A DNA stretch of 64,000 nucleotides, taken from contig OX328127.1 in assembly GCA_946811695.1 (NCBI GenBank), positions 47,709,373-47,773,372 of the forward strand, in the 5' to 3' direction. Source of the DNA: Gonocerus acuteangulatus (lineage: Eukaryota; Arthropoda; Insecta; Hemiptera; Coreidae). The notes beneath the pieces were generated by a model. It saw nothing but the letters and a program-made list of their open reading frames with translations, ran no database searches and was not told the DNA's origin. The translations under genes were made by a program, and so were the position numbers. This document shows, in pieces, positions 1-11,392 of this stretch (positions are counted from its first letter, which is position 1; each line of letters opens with the position of its first letter).

Positions 1-393
1 GACGGCGATTTTCTCTGATTTAAACAACAAACTAAAACTAATTTAAACGTCAACAATTATCAGTAAATAAGAAAACAAATCAACAAAAAACAACCAAAAG
101 TTTGAAGAGAACACAAAACAAAAGAATTTAACAGATTTGTGTACAGAATAAGAAGTACGAAATATTTACAGCTGTCCTGATTACACCTTAGTTCACAGTA
201 TTATGTAACATAACAACATTGAACATAATAAAATTACTAAGTTATTTATTGCATCATAGAATGCGCATTACATTACTGTGCTCTTTCGTTACTGCCCAAG
301 TAAAATTAATTAATAACATGTTAATAAAATAAATGAAAAGTTAAGAATTCATTATTTTTGAACGGTTATTTCTTCAAATCAGTTTATTATTAT
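1..393. other. AT-rich DNA, no gene seen
   Basis: No open frame of note, no repeat that recurs in the window and no RNA gene signal. It is simple AT-rich intergenic sequence leading up to the small terminal-inverted-repeat element at 394. Confidence 0.6.
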
Positions 394-494
394 ACTAGCT
401 GACCCGGCGAACTAACCTAACACCTAACAGTCGATTCTTCAATTTTTTTTCTTTTAATACTTATTCTGCTATTTGGTACACTGGGTCAGCTGGT
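394..494. mobile_element. Short MITE with terminal inverted repeats
   Basis: The left end ACTAGCTGACCC (394-405) is matched in inverted orientation by GGGTCAGCTGGT (483-494) with one mismatch, and the roughly 77 bases between have no coding capacity. The AGCTGACCC terminus resembles ends of common arthropod DNA elements, but that is recollection only. A clear target duplication was not seen, so the superfamily is left open. Confidence 0.5.
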
Positions 495-524
495 AAGATA
501 AAAAGAAGAAAGAAGAAACTTAAT

Positions 525-820
525 AAAGCTCCGTTTCCATTACTACAAAACTGCCCTGCGACATGTCGCCGCAACAAATCGCAGAATGGAAAAACTTTGC
601 AACATGTCGCTGCGACAACAAATGTCGCTGTCGACCGTGCGAGAATACATGTTGCAGAGACTCGTTCCTAAAGCTCCGTTTCCATTACTACAAATCTCCT
701 TGCAACATGTCGCACTACATGTCGCAGAATGGAAACACTTTGCAACAAGTCGCAGCACATGTCGCTGCGACAAAAATGTCGCACCGGCCGGCCGGTGCAA
801 CAAAACATGTCTCCGCGACT
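525..820. repeat. Tandem duplication of a 145-bp palindrome-rich unit
   Basis: Two copies start at 525 and 670 with the same 25-base block (AAAGCTCCGTTTCCATTA...). Both are filled with inverted and direct copies of CATGTCGC/GCGACATG and GCAGAATGGAAA. The GTTTCCATT/AATGGAAAC pairs inside each unit suggest a fold-back MITE that was duplicated. The three overlapping open frames across it are by-products of this GC-rich repeat, not genes. Confidence 0.6.
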
Positions 821-937
821 TTTTGCCTACTTGCCCAGTCAAACGGCACTCAAAAAGGGGTCGAAGTGAAAAGTTTGTGTAATTGTTGTGATAGCCTTAA
901 TTCTATGTTGATGGACATTTTTCAAATCGTATTTTTT

Positions 938-1340
938 TTAATTATTGCTGTTTTTAATTATGGAAAGGTTTTCTTTGATCTTCCTTTTTAACGTGTTCCT
1001 TTCTCTATTTAAAATATCAACGGCTGTATAATTAAAATTATGTTTATTATTTATTGCGTGTTCCGTCAATGTCGTCCTGTTCTCGTTTGTGTCTACACTT
1101 TTAGCATGTTGTACAATTCGTTTTTGCAATAGTTGTTCTGATTCCTCTATTTAGGATGAGTTGCAATCGTTACAACGAATTTTGTATATATTGTTTTTTG
1201 TGGCTGTCGGTTTAACATTGTCCTTAATATTGTTATAATTATTTTCAATTTCATTAAGAAATTTCCAACCTATTTTGCCAACTTCTTTACATATTAGTTT
1301 CAGTCTATTAGCTCTTAAAGGGAGGTAATGGAAAGTACTT
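938..1340 (-). pseudogene. Penelope-like element, GIY-YIG C-terminal remnant
   Basis: On the minus strand, frames carrying the motif IYKIRCNDCNSS are followed, after a stop and a loss of the nuclease core, by a 63-residue stretch containing LTEHAINNKHNFNY and DILNRERNTLKRKIKEN. This matches the region after the GIY-YIG endonuclease of Penelope-like elements, and the same C-terminal block occurs in the plus-strand copy at 25.0-25.2 kb. PLEs copy themselves with a telomerase-related reverse transcriptase and this nuclease. Only the end survives: the YIG half of the nuclease is deleted and a stop interrupts the frame, so it is inactive. Confidence 0.75.
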
Positions 1341-1509
1341 CGTCAAATAATATTTGTTTAAAAGTAAAGTAATTTAGAGAATCGATAAATGTTTATCATT
1401 GTACAAAATTTGATTTTGGGGATTTACAAAAAAATATTTTTGCATAGGAAAACCCTTTAAGAGGTACGAACAACGGCACGAAACATAATAGGCAAAATAG
1501 AGAAAGAAT

Positions 1510-1685
<176 letters not shown>

Positions 1686-1733
1686 TATATATGTAGATAC
1701 ATATACACATAAATTGAGGATTGATTAAAATGC

Positions 1734-1735
<2 letters not shown>

Positions 1736-1791
<56 letters not shown>

Positions 1792-1798
1792 CATATAT
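1736..1798. repeat. (AT)n microsatellite
   Basis: Roughly 60 bases of alternating AT, 50 bases after the GT tract. It could extrude as a cruciform. Confidence 0.95.
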
Positions 1799-1935
1799 GT
1801 AGAGGGCAATATTAAAAAAAAAAAAAAGCATTAAGTGGTATTAATTTTTTTCTTTCTTTATTTACGCTATTCAGACATTTGATTTCAGAATCGATGTGAC
1901 TCCAGACTCCTATGATGTTCGAAAGGATGGGGACG

Positions 1936-2224
1936 AATGGAAAGGGGTTGTTATACACTTATGTGGGCGCATTTTCCATTTTTTATCATGCAGTATGGTT
2001 ATTGAAATGTGGGGCAAGCTGGAAAAAATTACTAAAATACAAATCCATCATCCTTTTTTCGGTACATTTGTACCAGAGAACTCCCACAAACTAGTCTTAT
2101 AAAGGAGTATATATTGTTGGGCTGCTTCTGCCTCAGATGTACTAATTTACTTTGCCGGGATCCAAGATTCTAGGTAGTGATTGAGTATCGAATTATTCCC
2201 ATGTTTTCATTAGCATATTTCTTA

Positions 2225-2275
<51 letters not shown>

Positions 2276-2277
2276 AA

Positions 2278-2325
<48 letters not shown>

Positions 2326-2805
2326 TGTATATACATATATATATACATATACATACATATACATATAGTTTGAAAATATTATATAATTGGAGGGTCTGAG
2401 TTTCCTCAAATTGGAGGATACTTGGAATTCATTTACAAATAATTTATGAAATAAATGTTTGTAATAATTATAATATAAACACTGATTTAATATGAATGTA
2501 AAATTAACAAAATAAAATGTTTTTAATAGTAAAATATTCGGCAGTTTAAGGAAAATATCCGAAGAATGTTTCCTCCTGTGTTCCAGTGTTAATAAAATCA
2601 CTCCCTTCCCTTGTAGGCAGCCATTAAAGAAATACAGCCGTCCTTTTAGAGTTAGGCTTTAAAGGGAGACTCGATTAAGGAAAAGGGCAATCTGGGTTTA
2701 TTAAGACAATGAGAGTAAGGGCTGAAAGCTTTAGTAGCTCTAATATTCTTGCGAGTTCAGCAGACGCATATCCGGGGCAGCAGATGGTTATTCTAGCCGC
2801 AAAGC
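1936..2805. repeat. Inverted-duplication arm A
   Basis: This 870-base arm is the near-perfect reverse complement of 5074-5947; the differences seen are mainly in the length of the internal (AT)n tract at about 2225-2365. The longest frame through it (2170-2601, minus) reappears in the partner arm only because the DNA is duplicated. It runs into the microsatellite and looks like no protein, so I do not call it a gene. Confidence 0.9.
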
Positions 2806-3190
2806 AATGAATACAACCAGGACTGGGGTGCATATTAAGCAGTGCATATTAGACCACAGCCAGGCCTAATATGCCCTCCGTAATGGCTCCTCTGTGTATT
2901 TACGGATTTAACTAATTAAAAGTGATTACTTTACTTTTCTTCTTCTTCTTCTTTTTTTTTTTTTTATTTGTTAGCTCCATCATTACTTGGGGGGTCGTTT
3001 TAATGGTGAGGACCGGCGTTGGGAGTCACGTGCATGTAACTATCGTTCACCCACATAACGGGAGTGCAGACGAGGGCAATATTCCCGGTGAGAAGATCGT
3101 AAAAAAAAAATTATGAGGGTACAAAAAAGACATTTTTGTGGGATGTATTGCACCCATAAGGTGAGCAATAGAATTCAGAAGAAAAAATAA
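2806..3190. other. Spacer between arm A and F1 element, no gene seen
   Basis: Unique sequence with a pyrimidine tract (2936-2965). Nothing recognisable as gene or RNA. Confidence 0.5.
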
Positions 3191-3737
3191 AAAGTCCGTC
3201 ACGCAGGATCTGCATAACTAAGCACTTTCCTCAGAATTTGGGTAGTATAGACTGCTTTCCAGAAAGATTGGCATAAAATATCCTATATAAATAAAATAAA
3301 AACATGAATATTTCTCTTTTAATTTTGTAATGAGTAACTGTTGAATTATTAATTTGCTTCCAGAGTTATGTTTACACATGGTACCTACTACACTACTTAA
3401 TAAATACAATAAAACTTCATATTCCGTCTTTTGATCTGACGTAGGAACAGGATACAGTCCCTCTAGTGGGAGATAGCGCTCCTTCTGGCGGCCTTGCGAA
3501 CCTACGTCAGGCGGTCTATTCCATTGAAATATATTACAAAGTAAACCCCCCTTTCCGATTGACCAATTTAGCTCATTTTTACAACACTTCTTTCTCATGA
3601 GTTACCCATGACGTATAACGCGTTTCGTTACAATACAGCAGAAATTACGACCGGTATGAGTATATTAGTAATTTAGGTCCGGAGTAAACCCCCCATCCTA
3701 ATGAACCGATTTAGTTTATTTTTACCACATATTTTTA
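3191..3737 (-). mobile_element. F1 Helentron-like element, truncated
   Basis: Reading the minus strand, the 3' end is at 3191: hairpin GCAGATCCTGC, then GTGACGGACTTT, as in the F1 copies at 16.0, 27.2 and 36.6 kb. The subterminal motif GAGGAAAGTGCTTAG and about 1.5 minisatellite units follow. The copy breaks off exactly where the inverted-duplication arm B begins (3738), so the duplication junction cut through this element or the element was lost beyond it. Confidence 0.7.
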
Positions 3738-3904
3738 CCATATATAATGCTATTAGTCCTATCTTATTATTATATTCATATATACAAATACACACCATGG
3801 ACATTAGCTGAACACAAATTAAAAACAAAAAACTAAAAAATTATATTCATTATTCAAGATTATGCACATTTATATTTTATAGTGACCCAATCTCCTTTAA
3901 TCAA

Positions 3905-4010
3905 ATATTTTTCAGGCGGTCAATAAAAGAAAATTAACAAAGTCAACTCAATTTATTTTATTTAAGCTCTAAAAAATTCACTAAACTGAAAATACAGCCA
4001 AGTAAAACAG
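3905..4010 (-). mobile_element. PLE 3' tail, hammerhead deleted
   Basis: The reverse complement reads GGCTGTATTTTCAGTTTAG, later AAATAAATTGAGTTGACTTTG and TTGACCGCCTG. This is the same order as the plus-strand PLE tail at 4251-4410 but without the hammerhead block. It lies head-to-head with that tail. Confidence 0.55.
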
Positions 4011-4089
4011 CTAATAAAAAAACAAATATCAAATATTTAAATAGTATATTTTTTAATTTACTAAAAAAAAATTTTAATTAATTTTTATC

Positions 4090-4420
4090 CAATGACAAAA
4101 TTGATTTTATTATAATAGACTAATCTTTTTCTGGATGATCGATTTTTGATATTTTTGGAATCTATCGATTTTACACAGCTGATTGATGCTTTACGAAGTA
4201 GTAAACTCAGAGTGGACTTGGTCTTAGTACGGGAAGGTTTGCCTTAATACAATTTGGCTGTAATTTTAGTTTAGTGCGTTTTTTAGCTCATGAAGAGGCA
4301 CCTAAGGTGTGAAACATGTTGAAAGAAAATAGAGCTTAACTAAAATACAATAAATTGAATTGACTTTGTTAATTCTCTTTTTTTGACCTTCCGCCTAAAA
4401 AATTTTGGCTCGTCTTGCGA
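4090..4420 (+). mobile_element. PLE 3' tail with degenerate hammerhead motif
   Basis: The segment runs from CTATCGATTTTACACAGCTG to TTGACCTTCCGCC, colinear with the tail of the coding PLE remnant at 25.3-25.6 kb. At 4285-4325 a hammerhead-like core is visible: ATGAAGA (first core base changed from C to A), stem II GCACC/GGTGT, then GAAACATGTT. The core change and a weak stem I make cleavage unlikely. Confidence 0.6.
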
Positions 4421-4984
4421 ATTTATAATCAAAATTCTTGCCTTGGACTCATTCATTCATAAATCACTTCAAAAGCTTAAATGCAAATGTACGTGAAGAA
4501 ACTGAACTTTCTTAATATTGACTCCTTCGACTATGGAGTAACGACTACGAGATAAGGGTTGTCCCTAGTTTAGTTCAATATGAGCTTTGGGGAAAGCAGA
4601 GGTTCGCTCAGCGAGTAGAGGCACCCCTCACCATCCCCCGATATTGTGGCAGCAGCTGTTGCAAATCGAGTCAACGATAAAACAGATTTAGGACCAAAGG
4701 GGGAAAGAACGTCGAAATGAGATCTAATTAAGTAGTCTAAGTTTCAGGAAAGAGACTTTAGATTTGGAGCTTTGTCAAAACAGGGTGGTTTTGCTAGGTT
4801 GGCTTAGCAATGCCACTATTAATTAACCTAACTTAATTAATTCATTATTAGAGACACAAAAAGAAATATAAACATATTTATATGTGTCATTACAAATTGC
4901 AATCAGTCCCGTCAAAAACTAGTCAAAAAAGGCCAGATACTGAAGAGGTATTTGATTCATCATATGTCTCCTATGCAAATACAA

Positions 4985-5100
4985 ATTAAAGGCTGACCTA
5001 GAGACGTTCTTGGGTCAAACTCCGACTCTAGATCACTAAGGCACTAGTCTTTTTTCGAGCTGAGGTCCCGCTAGCTTTGCGGCTAGAATAACCATCTGCT
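4985..5100 (-). mobile_element. tRNA-derived SINE fragment
   Basis: The reverse complement reads GGGACCTCAGCTCGAA, then ACTAGTGCCTTAGTG and TAGGTCAGCCTTTAAT. This is colinear with the SINE at 50622 (GGACCTGAGTTCAAATCCCG, ACTAGTGCCTTCG, TAGGCCAACCCAGCCTTTAAT). It straddles the inner end of arm B and the start of arm A', so the SINE existed before the duplication junctions formed. Its body is internally deleted. Confidence 0.6.
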
Positions 5101-5545
5101 GCCCCGGATATGCGTCTGCTGAACTCGCAAGAATATTAGAGCTACTAAAGCTTTCAGCCCTTACTCTCATTGTCTTAATAAACCCAGATTGCCCTTTTCC
5201 TTAATCGAGTCTCCCTTTAAAGCCTAACTCTAAAAGGACGGCTGTATTTCTTTAATGGCTGCCTACAAGGGAAGGGAGTGATTTTATTAACACTGGAACA
5301 CAGGAGGAAACATTCTTCGGATATTTTCCTTAAACTGCCGAATATTTTACTATTAAAAACATTTTATTTTGTTAATTTTACATTCATATTAAATCAGTGT
5401 TTATATTATAATTATTACAAACATTTATTTCATAAATTATTTGTAAATGAATTCCAAGTATCCTCCAATTTGAGGAAACTCAGACCCTCCAATTATATAA
5501 TATTTTCAAACTATATGTATATGTATGTATATGTATATATATATG

Positions 5546-5610
<65 letters not shown>

Positions 5611-5611
5611 T

Positions 5612-5658
<47 letters not shown>

Positions 5659-5946
5659 TAAGAAATATGCTAATGAAAACATGGGAATAATTCGATACTC
5701 AATCACTACCTAGAATCTTGGATCCCGGCAAAGTAAATTAGTACATCTGAGGCAGAAGCAGCCCAACAATATATACTCCTTTATAAGACTAGTTTGTGGG
5801 AGTTCTCTGGTACAAATGTACCGAAAAAAGGATGATGGATTTGTATTTTAGTAATTTTTTCCAGCTTGCCCCACATTTCAATAACCATACTGCATGATAA
5901 AAAATGGAAAATGCGCCCACATAAGTGTATAACAACCCCTTTCCAT

Positions 5947-5947
<1 letters not shown>
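5074..5947. repeat. Inverted-duplication arm A'
   Basis: Reverse complement of 1936-2805, sitting in the loop between the two B arms. It ends at TTCCATT, where the partner sequence is replaced by (AT)n. Confidence 0.9.

Positions 5948-6017
<70 letters not shown>
5948..6017. repeat. (AT)n at the A'/B' junction
   Basis: Pure AT alternation that exactly joins the end of arm A' to the inner end of arm B'. Confidence 0.95.
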
Positions 6018-6019
<2 letters not shown>

Positions 6020-7340
6020 CTCGAAACAAGACTAGTGCCTTAGTGATCTAGAGTCGGAGTTTGACCCAAGAACGTCCCTAGGTCAGCCTTTAATTTGTAT
6101 TTGCATAGGAGACATATGATGAATCAAATACCTCTTCAGTATCTGGCCTTTTTTGACTAGTTTTTGACGGGACTGATTGCAATTTGTAATGACACATATA
6201 AATATGTTTATATTTCTTTTTGTGTCTCTAATAATGAATTAATTAAGTTAGGTTAATTAATAGTGGCATTGCTAAGCCAACCTAGCAAAACCACCCTGTT
6301 TTGACAAAGCTCCAAATCTAAAGTCTCTTTCCTGAAACTTAGACTACTTAATTAGATCTCATTTCGACGTTCTTTCCCCCTTTGGTCCTAAATCTGTTTT
6401 ATCGTTGACTCGATTTGCAACAGCTGCTGCCACAATATCGGGGGATGGTGAGGGGTGCCTCTACTCGCTGAGCGAACCTCTGCTTTCCCCAAAGCTCATA
6501 TTGAACTAAACTAGGGACAACCCTTATCTCGTAGTCGTTACTCCATAGTCGAAGGAGTCAATATTAAGAAAGTTCAGTTTCTTCACGTACATTTGCATTT
6601 AAGCTTTTGAAGTGATTTATGAATGAATGAGTCCAAGGCAAGAATTTTGATTATAAATTCGCAAGACGAGCCAAAATTTTTTAGGCGGAAGGTCAAAAAA
6701 AGAGAATTAACAAAGTCAATTCAATTTATTGTATTTTAGTTAAGCTCTATTTTCTTTCAACATGTTTCACACCTTAGGTGCCTCTTCATGAGCTAAAAAA
6801 CGCACTAAACTAAAATTACAGCCAAATTGTATTAAGGCAAACCTTCCCGTACTAAGACCAAGTCCACTCTGAGTTTACTACTTCGTAAAGCATCAATCAG
6901 CTGTGTAAAATCGATAGATTCCAAAAATATCAAAAATCGATCATCCAGAAAAAGATTAGTCTATTATAATAAAATCAATTTTGTCATTGGATAAAAATTA
7001 ATTAAAATTTTTTTTAGTAAATTAAAAAATATACTATTTAAATATTTGATATTTGTTTTTTTATTAGCTGTTTTACTTGGCTGTATTTTCAGTTTAGTGA
7101 ATTTTTTAGAGCTTAAATAAAATAAATTGAGTTGACTTTGTTAATTTTCTTTTATTGACCGCCTGAAAAATATTTGATTAAAGGAGATTGGGTCACTATA
7201 AAATATAAATGTGCATAATCTTGAATAATGAATATAATTTTTTAGTTTTTTGTTTTTAATTTGTGTTCAGCTAATGTCCATGGTGTGTATTTGTATATAT
7301 GAATATAATAATAAGATAGGACTAATAGCATTATATATGG
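6018..7340. repeat. Inverted-duplication arm B' (right)
   Basis: Mirror of 3738-5061. It starts AGCTCGAAACAAGACTAGTG, the SINE segment reading on the plus strand, and ends TATATGG at 7340. The mirrored PLE tail with its hammerhead-like core (6756-6796, minus) and the mirrored hammerhead-less tail are both present. Confidence 0.92.
6660..7010 (-). mobile_element. PLE 3' tail (mirror copy)
   Basis: Reverse-complement duplicate of 4090-4420. It shows the same AAGGTGTGAAACATGTTG block on the minus strand near 6756-6796 and the same changed first core base. Confidence 0.6.
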
Positions 7341-8105
7341 CCAACTCCTTGCAATGGGGAAACCTTGTATGCAATAATACAAATACAAATATATACATAA
7401 ATATTTATTAAATATTTCTAATAATTTTTGAAAAGTTCATTTCTCTATGGGGCTACATTATAAATATCAACGTTCACTCAATATATTTCATGTAGACGAT
7501 ACCTATCAATAAATTTAGTGGTGCATTTAATATTTGAATGATGGATAATTAATAATTTATAGAAATTTCGGCAAATTGGTTGCTTTGTCCATTACCGTTT
7601 CACTGTTTAATTAAGTTGACAGGCTCTGTGACAGGAGCCAATGCATCCATTTCAGGAGCAATTAAATGTTGCATTTGGGAGTATTCGGGGAAAACGTTTT
7701 AACCAATTTTTATTTTTATCTCCTTGTAATTCTTTGTAATAAGTTTTTAAGAAAATTATGTATCTTACGATTCATTTAGATTTAGAATCTTTGCGTTCTC
7801 TCTTTAGGGAGGAATTGCGCTTATCTTGAACCGCTGGAAAGAAATGTTGACGTTTCATAATACGGGGAAAAACGATATACAAAATAGTCCGATATTTATT
7901 CAATTTTACACAAACAAACTTCATATAAAAATAAGGGTTAGTTTTTTATTAATTTGTAGAATCCACCCTCCGGAACACTACTTCATCTTATACTGACAGT
8001 TTTGTGTTTTTTTCGATCCGATGTACATGTTTTTTAGGTAATTAGGAATCGAAGTCGAGTAAAACCAGATTAGAAACCATAGAAATTTCGAATTAATTTC
8101 AAAAA
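7341..8105. other. AT-rich DNA, no gene seen
   Basis: No coding signal, RNA gene or recurring repeat detected. Confidence 0.5.
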
Positions 8106-8640
8106 CGTCCGACTTGCAGGAACTACTACATCTTAGCGTGTTTCGTCAATATACTTAGTATTATTAGTATAGAAATAGTAGCAGTTATTGCTAGATTTTT
8201 ATCTTTAGAGAAAAATATAAAATAAAATAAGCGGAAATTACTCCGCCTTCTTAAAGTTCGCCCTAGGAAAACACTCATTTCATTACATTGATTTACTAAA
8301 TTACACTTTTTGCTGTAAATGCACTTAAAAACAACCAATTTAGAAGTGAGTTTAACAGAGACAAAATCGCAAAAGGACAAAATGAACAATTTCTATGTTT
8401 TAGGCACTTATTTCTCCAATTGACATCGCCGCAAGGAAGAATGTTCACCGTCCATTTACCACGATTTTCTTACCGTTTTTGAGAAAAGAAACGCAGAGCA
8501 CAAAAATTGTCATTCCTATTGATAAAATTTGTTACTTCGAATACTTCCTTGACTCCTAATGTAATCAACATTTAAATATCTTAGTTTAGATGAATTTCGA
8601 AGATGTGGAACATATTTTAATTAAATCGAACGCTTCCCCA
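8106..8640 (-). mobile_element. F2 Helentron-like element, decayed fragment
   Basis: CGTCCGACTTGCAGGAACTA followed by CATCTTAGCGTG is the F2 terminal block with several changes. CACTTATTTCTCCAATTGAC at 8405-8424 matches the F2 internal unit at about 23850. The hairpin stem is damaged (GTAG instead of GCAG), which indicates an old copy. The 5' terminus was not found. Confidence 0.55.
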
Positions 8641-10555
8641 ACCGAAAATGAGTTTGAAACCCTATTTTTATCCCCCGAAAACGGTTACAGACATCATCTG
8701 CGAGTATAACAGATTATATGCTAGCTTCGTTCCTTAAATACTACAGCTGACAATCTTTAATTTTAATTATCTTTAATCTTTAGTTCTTCTTGGTTATTTT
8801 TGTAATTATCAACATGTCAAGATTATACAGGCAAAATTTCTTTCATGAGAATTTCTTAGGTGTTTAAATGTTTAAAACTGGCGTACAATAAACCACTTGT
8901 TACGCAGATGATTTATGAAATTCTCATTCGTCTAACATTAATAATCATTATACGAACGTTTCATGCCTGAGGAAATGATTCGAAAAGAAAATTAAGCATT
9001 TTCTGTATACGCGCCCATTCCTCGATTGCGCCAGCTAATTTTCCATTTTGTCCTTAGCAAGTCTCATGCAATACGTTTTATCGCAAGTCGTGCCTTAAAA
9101 ATGGAAAAATGGGTCTTGGTTAAAGAAAGGAACTTGAAGTTGACATAATGTCTGGCAAATGTCACTTCTGTCAGGTACAGCAAATAGAAGGGAGTGTTTG
9201 TAAAAAAACACTACCAGGGATTTTAAAATGACAAGCTGTCCCGATAGTATATAAGGTACCTCTTAAAGGCCATCGGTAGTTGCCTGAGGATGTGGTGCCA
9301 CATTTACCGGAGGACAGCATTTCCAGAAAATGTGTCTGAGCAAATGCACACTTTTCTCGCACTTTTTCCCTAACAGCAAAGTTCAAATCCCTCCTAAAGC
9401 GCACTTAGGCCGGTCTCTGGGGTCGTTGAAGAAGGGGAGATGTAATCGCGACTTTCCCACCATCTCGCCCTTCCAAAGGAGACTTAGTCGGAGAAAAAAA
9501 ACTCAGATGGGGAAAATACAAAATGAAAAGCACTTCACCGATCTTCTATCTCCCTATTTAGCTGGAGGATAGAGGGCTCACTTAATCTCCTGAATAAGAT
9601 CGCCATTATTGTTCAAAATTACAGCTGATCCATGTTGTAATCGATTCCGCATTTTTAGTGAAATGATGACTCTTTATTTTCATATACAACACGAATTAAA
9701 TTCTTTTCGGAACTTTATCTAGTGCGGATTGTCTATCTCACAGGAACAATGAGGGAAAAAATCGCAATTTATTTATATGAATTCATTATCTACCATCATA
9801 GTTGAAGTGAACCGCAAATAAAAATAATATTCTGAAATAGATACAATACGGTAAGAGCTGTCCAGTAATCGTCCTAGCTACGGATGCTGCCTAGGTGTGA
9901 CTGCTCTCTTTAAAGCAACCAAAAAGTAAACCCCTCTAAAAATACTTAAACATTTGAGTACCAAAAATCCTTTCTTAGCGAGTATCCATGCAAAATTTCA
10001 ATTTTTTTTCTGTCAAGTGGTTTGGGCTGGGCGATGATAGATCATTGAGTCAGTGATGATATAGAAATAAGAGTAATAAATACTTTCAAATATAATATTT
10101 TTTTAAAATTTATTTGTTGTGTGTACCCGCAACGAAGACGATTCGCAAATATAATGTTGATATTATACACAGCAATAAAATATTTAGACTGAAAATTAAA
10201 CGTTTTTTACAAAACAACAAATAAAAACAATAAATTAACCATCGCGATGTTAATTAATTTATTATTATTATTGTCATTTATTAATATTGTAATAATAAAT
10301 GACAAGGTAATAGATATTTTATCGTAAGATCGAAAACATTGTATGTTCTAGGCGATATAATATTATTTTCCCTTCTGACCCTTTTCTAGATTAACTCGCA
10401 CCTACACTCGAAAATAAGTTATTCCAAAAGGCCATTCCCTACGTTGACGCAGACATACGGTAAAATGTGAGCTATTCTGTGATATAATTTTATTCTTGGC
10501 GACCTTTCAGAAGTGTAACGACGTCAGACTTTTTTCACGTGTGGATTTCATAAAT
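8641..10555. other. Intergenic DNA, no gene seen
   Basis: Slightly more GC-rich around 9200-9570, where two overlapping frames of about 80 codons occur on opposite strands. Neither has recognisable composition or motif. No RNA gene seen. Confidence 0.45.
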
Positions 10556-10700
10556 AATCTTTTTTTTTCTCTTTTACGGCGCATCAACATCTAGGCCATT
10601 AGCGCCGATATCCAGGGTGCAGCGAGGAATTTCCCCAACGAGCCGTGGGATGAGAAAATTCCTACCGCCGCACAGTGGGACGAATGACCGATTTAGGTGG
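10556..10700 (-). mobile_element. Retroposon 3' end with GCGCTAATGGCC tail
   Basis: On the minus strand the sequence ends CGGCGCTAATGGCC, about 8 bases, then GATGCGCCGTAAAA and an A-rich tail. This is the hairpin tail also found on the 5S-derived SINE at 42.4 kb and on truncated copies at 51.0, 52.2 and 62.1 kb. The body upstream (to about 10700) differs from the 5S head, so this may be the partner LINE or another SINE sharing the tail. Confidence 0.55.
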
Positions 10701-11039
10701 AAAAAAGTCATGTTCGAAATTGATGAAACTGTTGTATTTAGTGTAAAGGGGAGATGTCCCTGGAACTGTATTAGAGGTTGTTTTGATTTTATCAGGCGAA
10801 TTCCAAAGCAAAAACAACGCTGTAAATAGTATTTGATTTGACGGGTCGCATTTACTATCCAGTCTTTCAATTGAGCTCCGTACATCATCTTACTGATATT
10901 TACTATTAGTTTTTTCGTAGTGAATATATACTACTGTTATTCAAGCGAGTGATTCTCCGAATAATTTGTTTATAATTTGACCCATTATGTAATTTTTTTA
11001 ACATGCTTTAAAATTAGGCATTTTTAAAACTTAAAAGGA

Positions 11040-11392
11040 CTTTTACTAAAAAGTACCCCAAAGTACTAAAAATTGATTCGGAAAGGAGGCGTTTGTCTTC
11101 GTTGGATTCAGTGGAAAGGATGGAGTATAGGTCAAAACCAAAGTCATGTCCGTCTGTGATGGCATGTCTAGTTAAAGCTCTCTTCATCATTTACAATAAG
11201 TGTCTTATCTCTATGAATGTATTCTAAATCGGTGATAAGTTTCGGGACCAATTTGCCGAGGTTCGTGAGAGGGGTGGCAAAATTGGGCCCAAGTGATAGA
11301 ATATTGTTCACTTCGGGGGGTATATCGATGGATGGAGATGGACCCATTCTGTTTTTTTTCCTTAAAAAATATGTTGACGACCTCTTCCTCAT
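11040..11392 (-). pseudogene. Penelope-like element, N- and C-terminal pieces joined
   Basis: On the minus strand, 11392-11205 encodes a PLE N-terminal-type segment (ILSLGPNFATPLTNLGK then LITDLEYI). It runs, out of frame, into 11190-11040, which encodes the block after the nuclease (RALTRHAITDGHDFGFD, ILSTESNEDKRLL). The whole RT and nuclease middle is absent here but present on the opposite strand from 11345 onward. This is either an internally deleted PLE lying head-to-head with a second copy, or one copy rearranged by inversion. It is non-functional. Confidence 0.65.

Larger units (their letters stand above)
3738..5061. repeat. Inverted-duplication arm B (left)
   Basis: 1324 bases whose reverse complement recurs at 6018-7340 with only a few visible differences. 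The arms start at CCATATATAATGCT and end at CGAGCT. Inside are two head-to-head PLE tails and, at the inner end, part of a tRNA-derived SINE. The loop between the arms (5062-6017) is arm A' plus an (AT)n tract. Confidence 0.92.

Noticed and set aside
2170..2601. 143-codon frame, repeated at 5278-5661
   Set aside because: It is duplicated only because the arms A/A' are duplicated. It ends in (AT)n-encoded Tyr-Ile repeats and has no recognisable domain.
8945..8985. Hammerhead-like AACGTTTC...CTGAGGA pattern
   Set aside because: Core elements are on different strands or out of order, and no stem II pairs.
11217..11344. N-terminal 43 codons of the PLE frame
   Set aside because: Antisense to PLE sequence on the other strand; the true element sequence begins near 11345.
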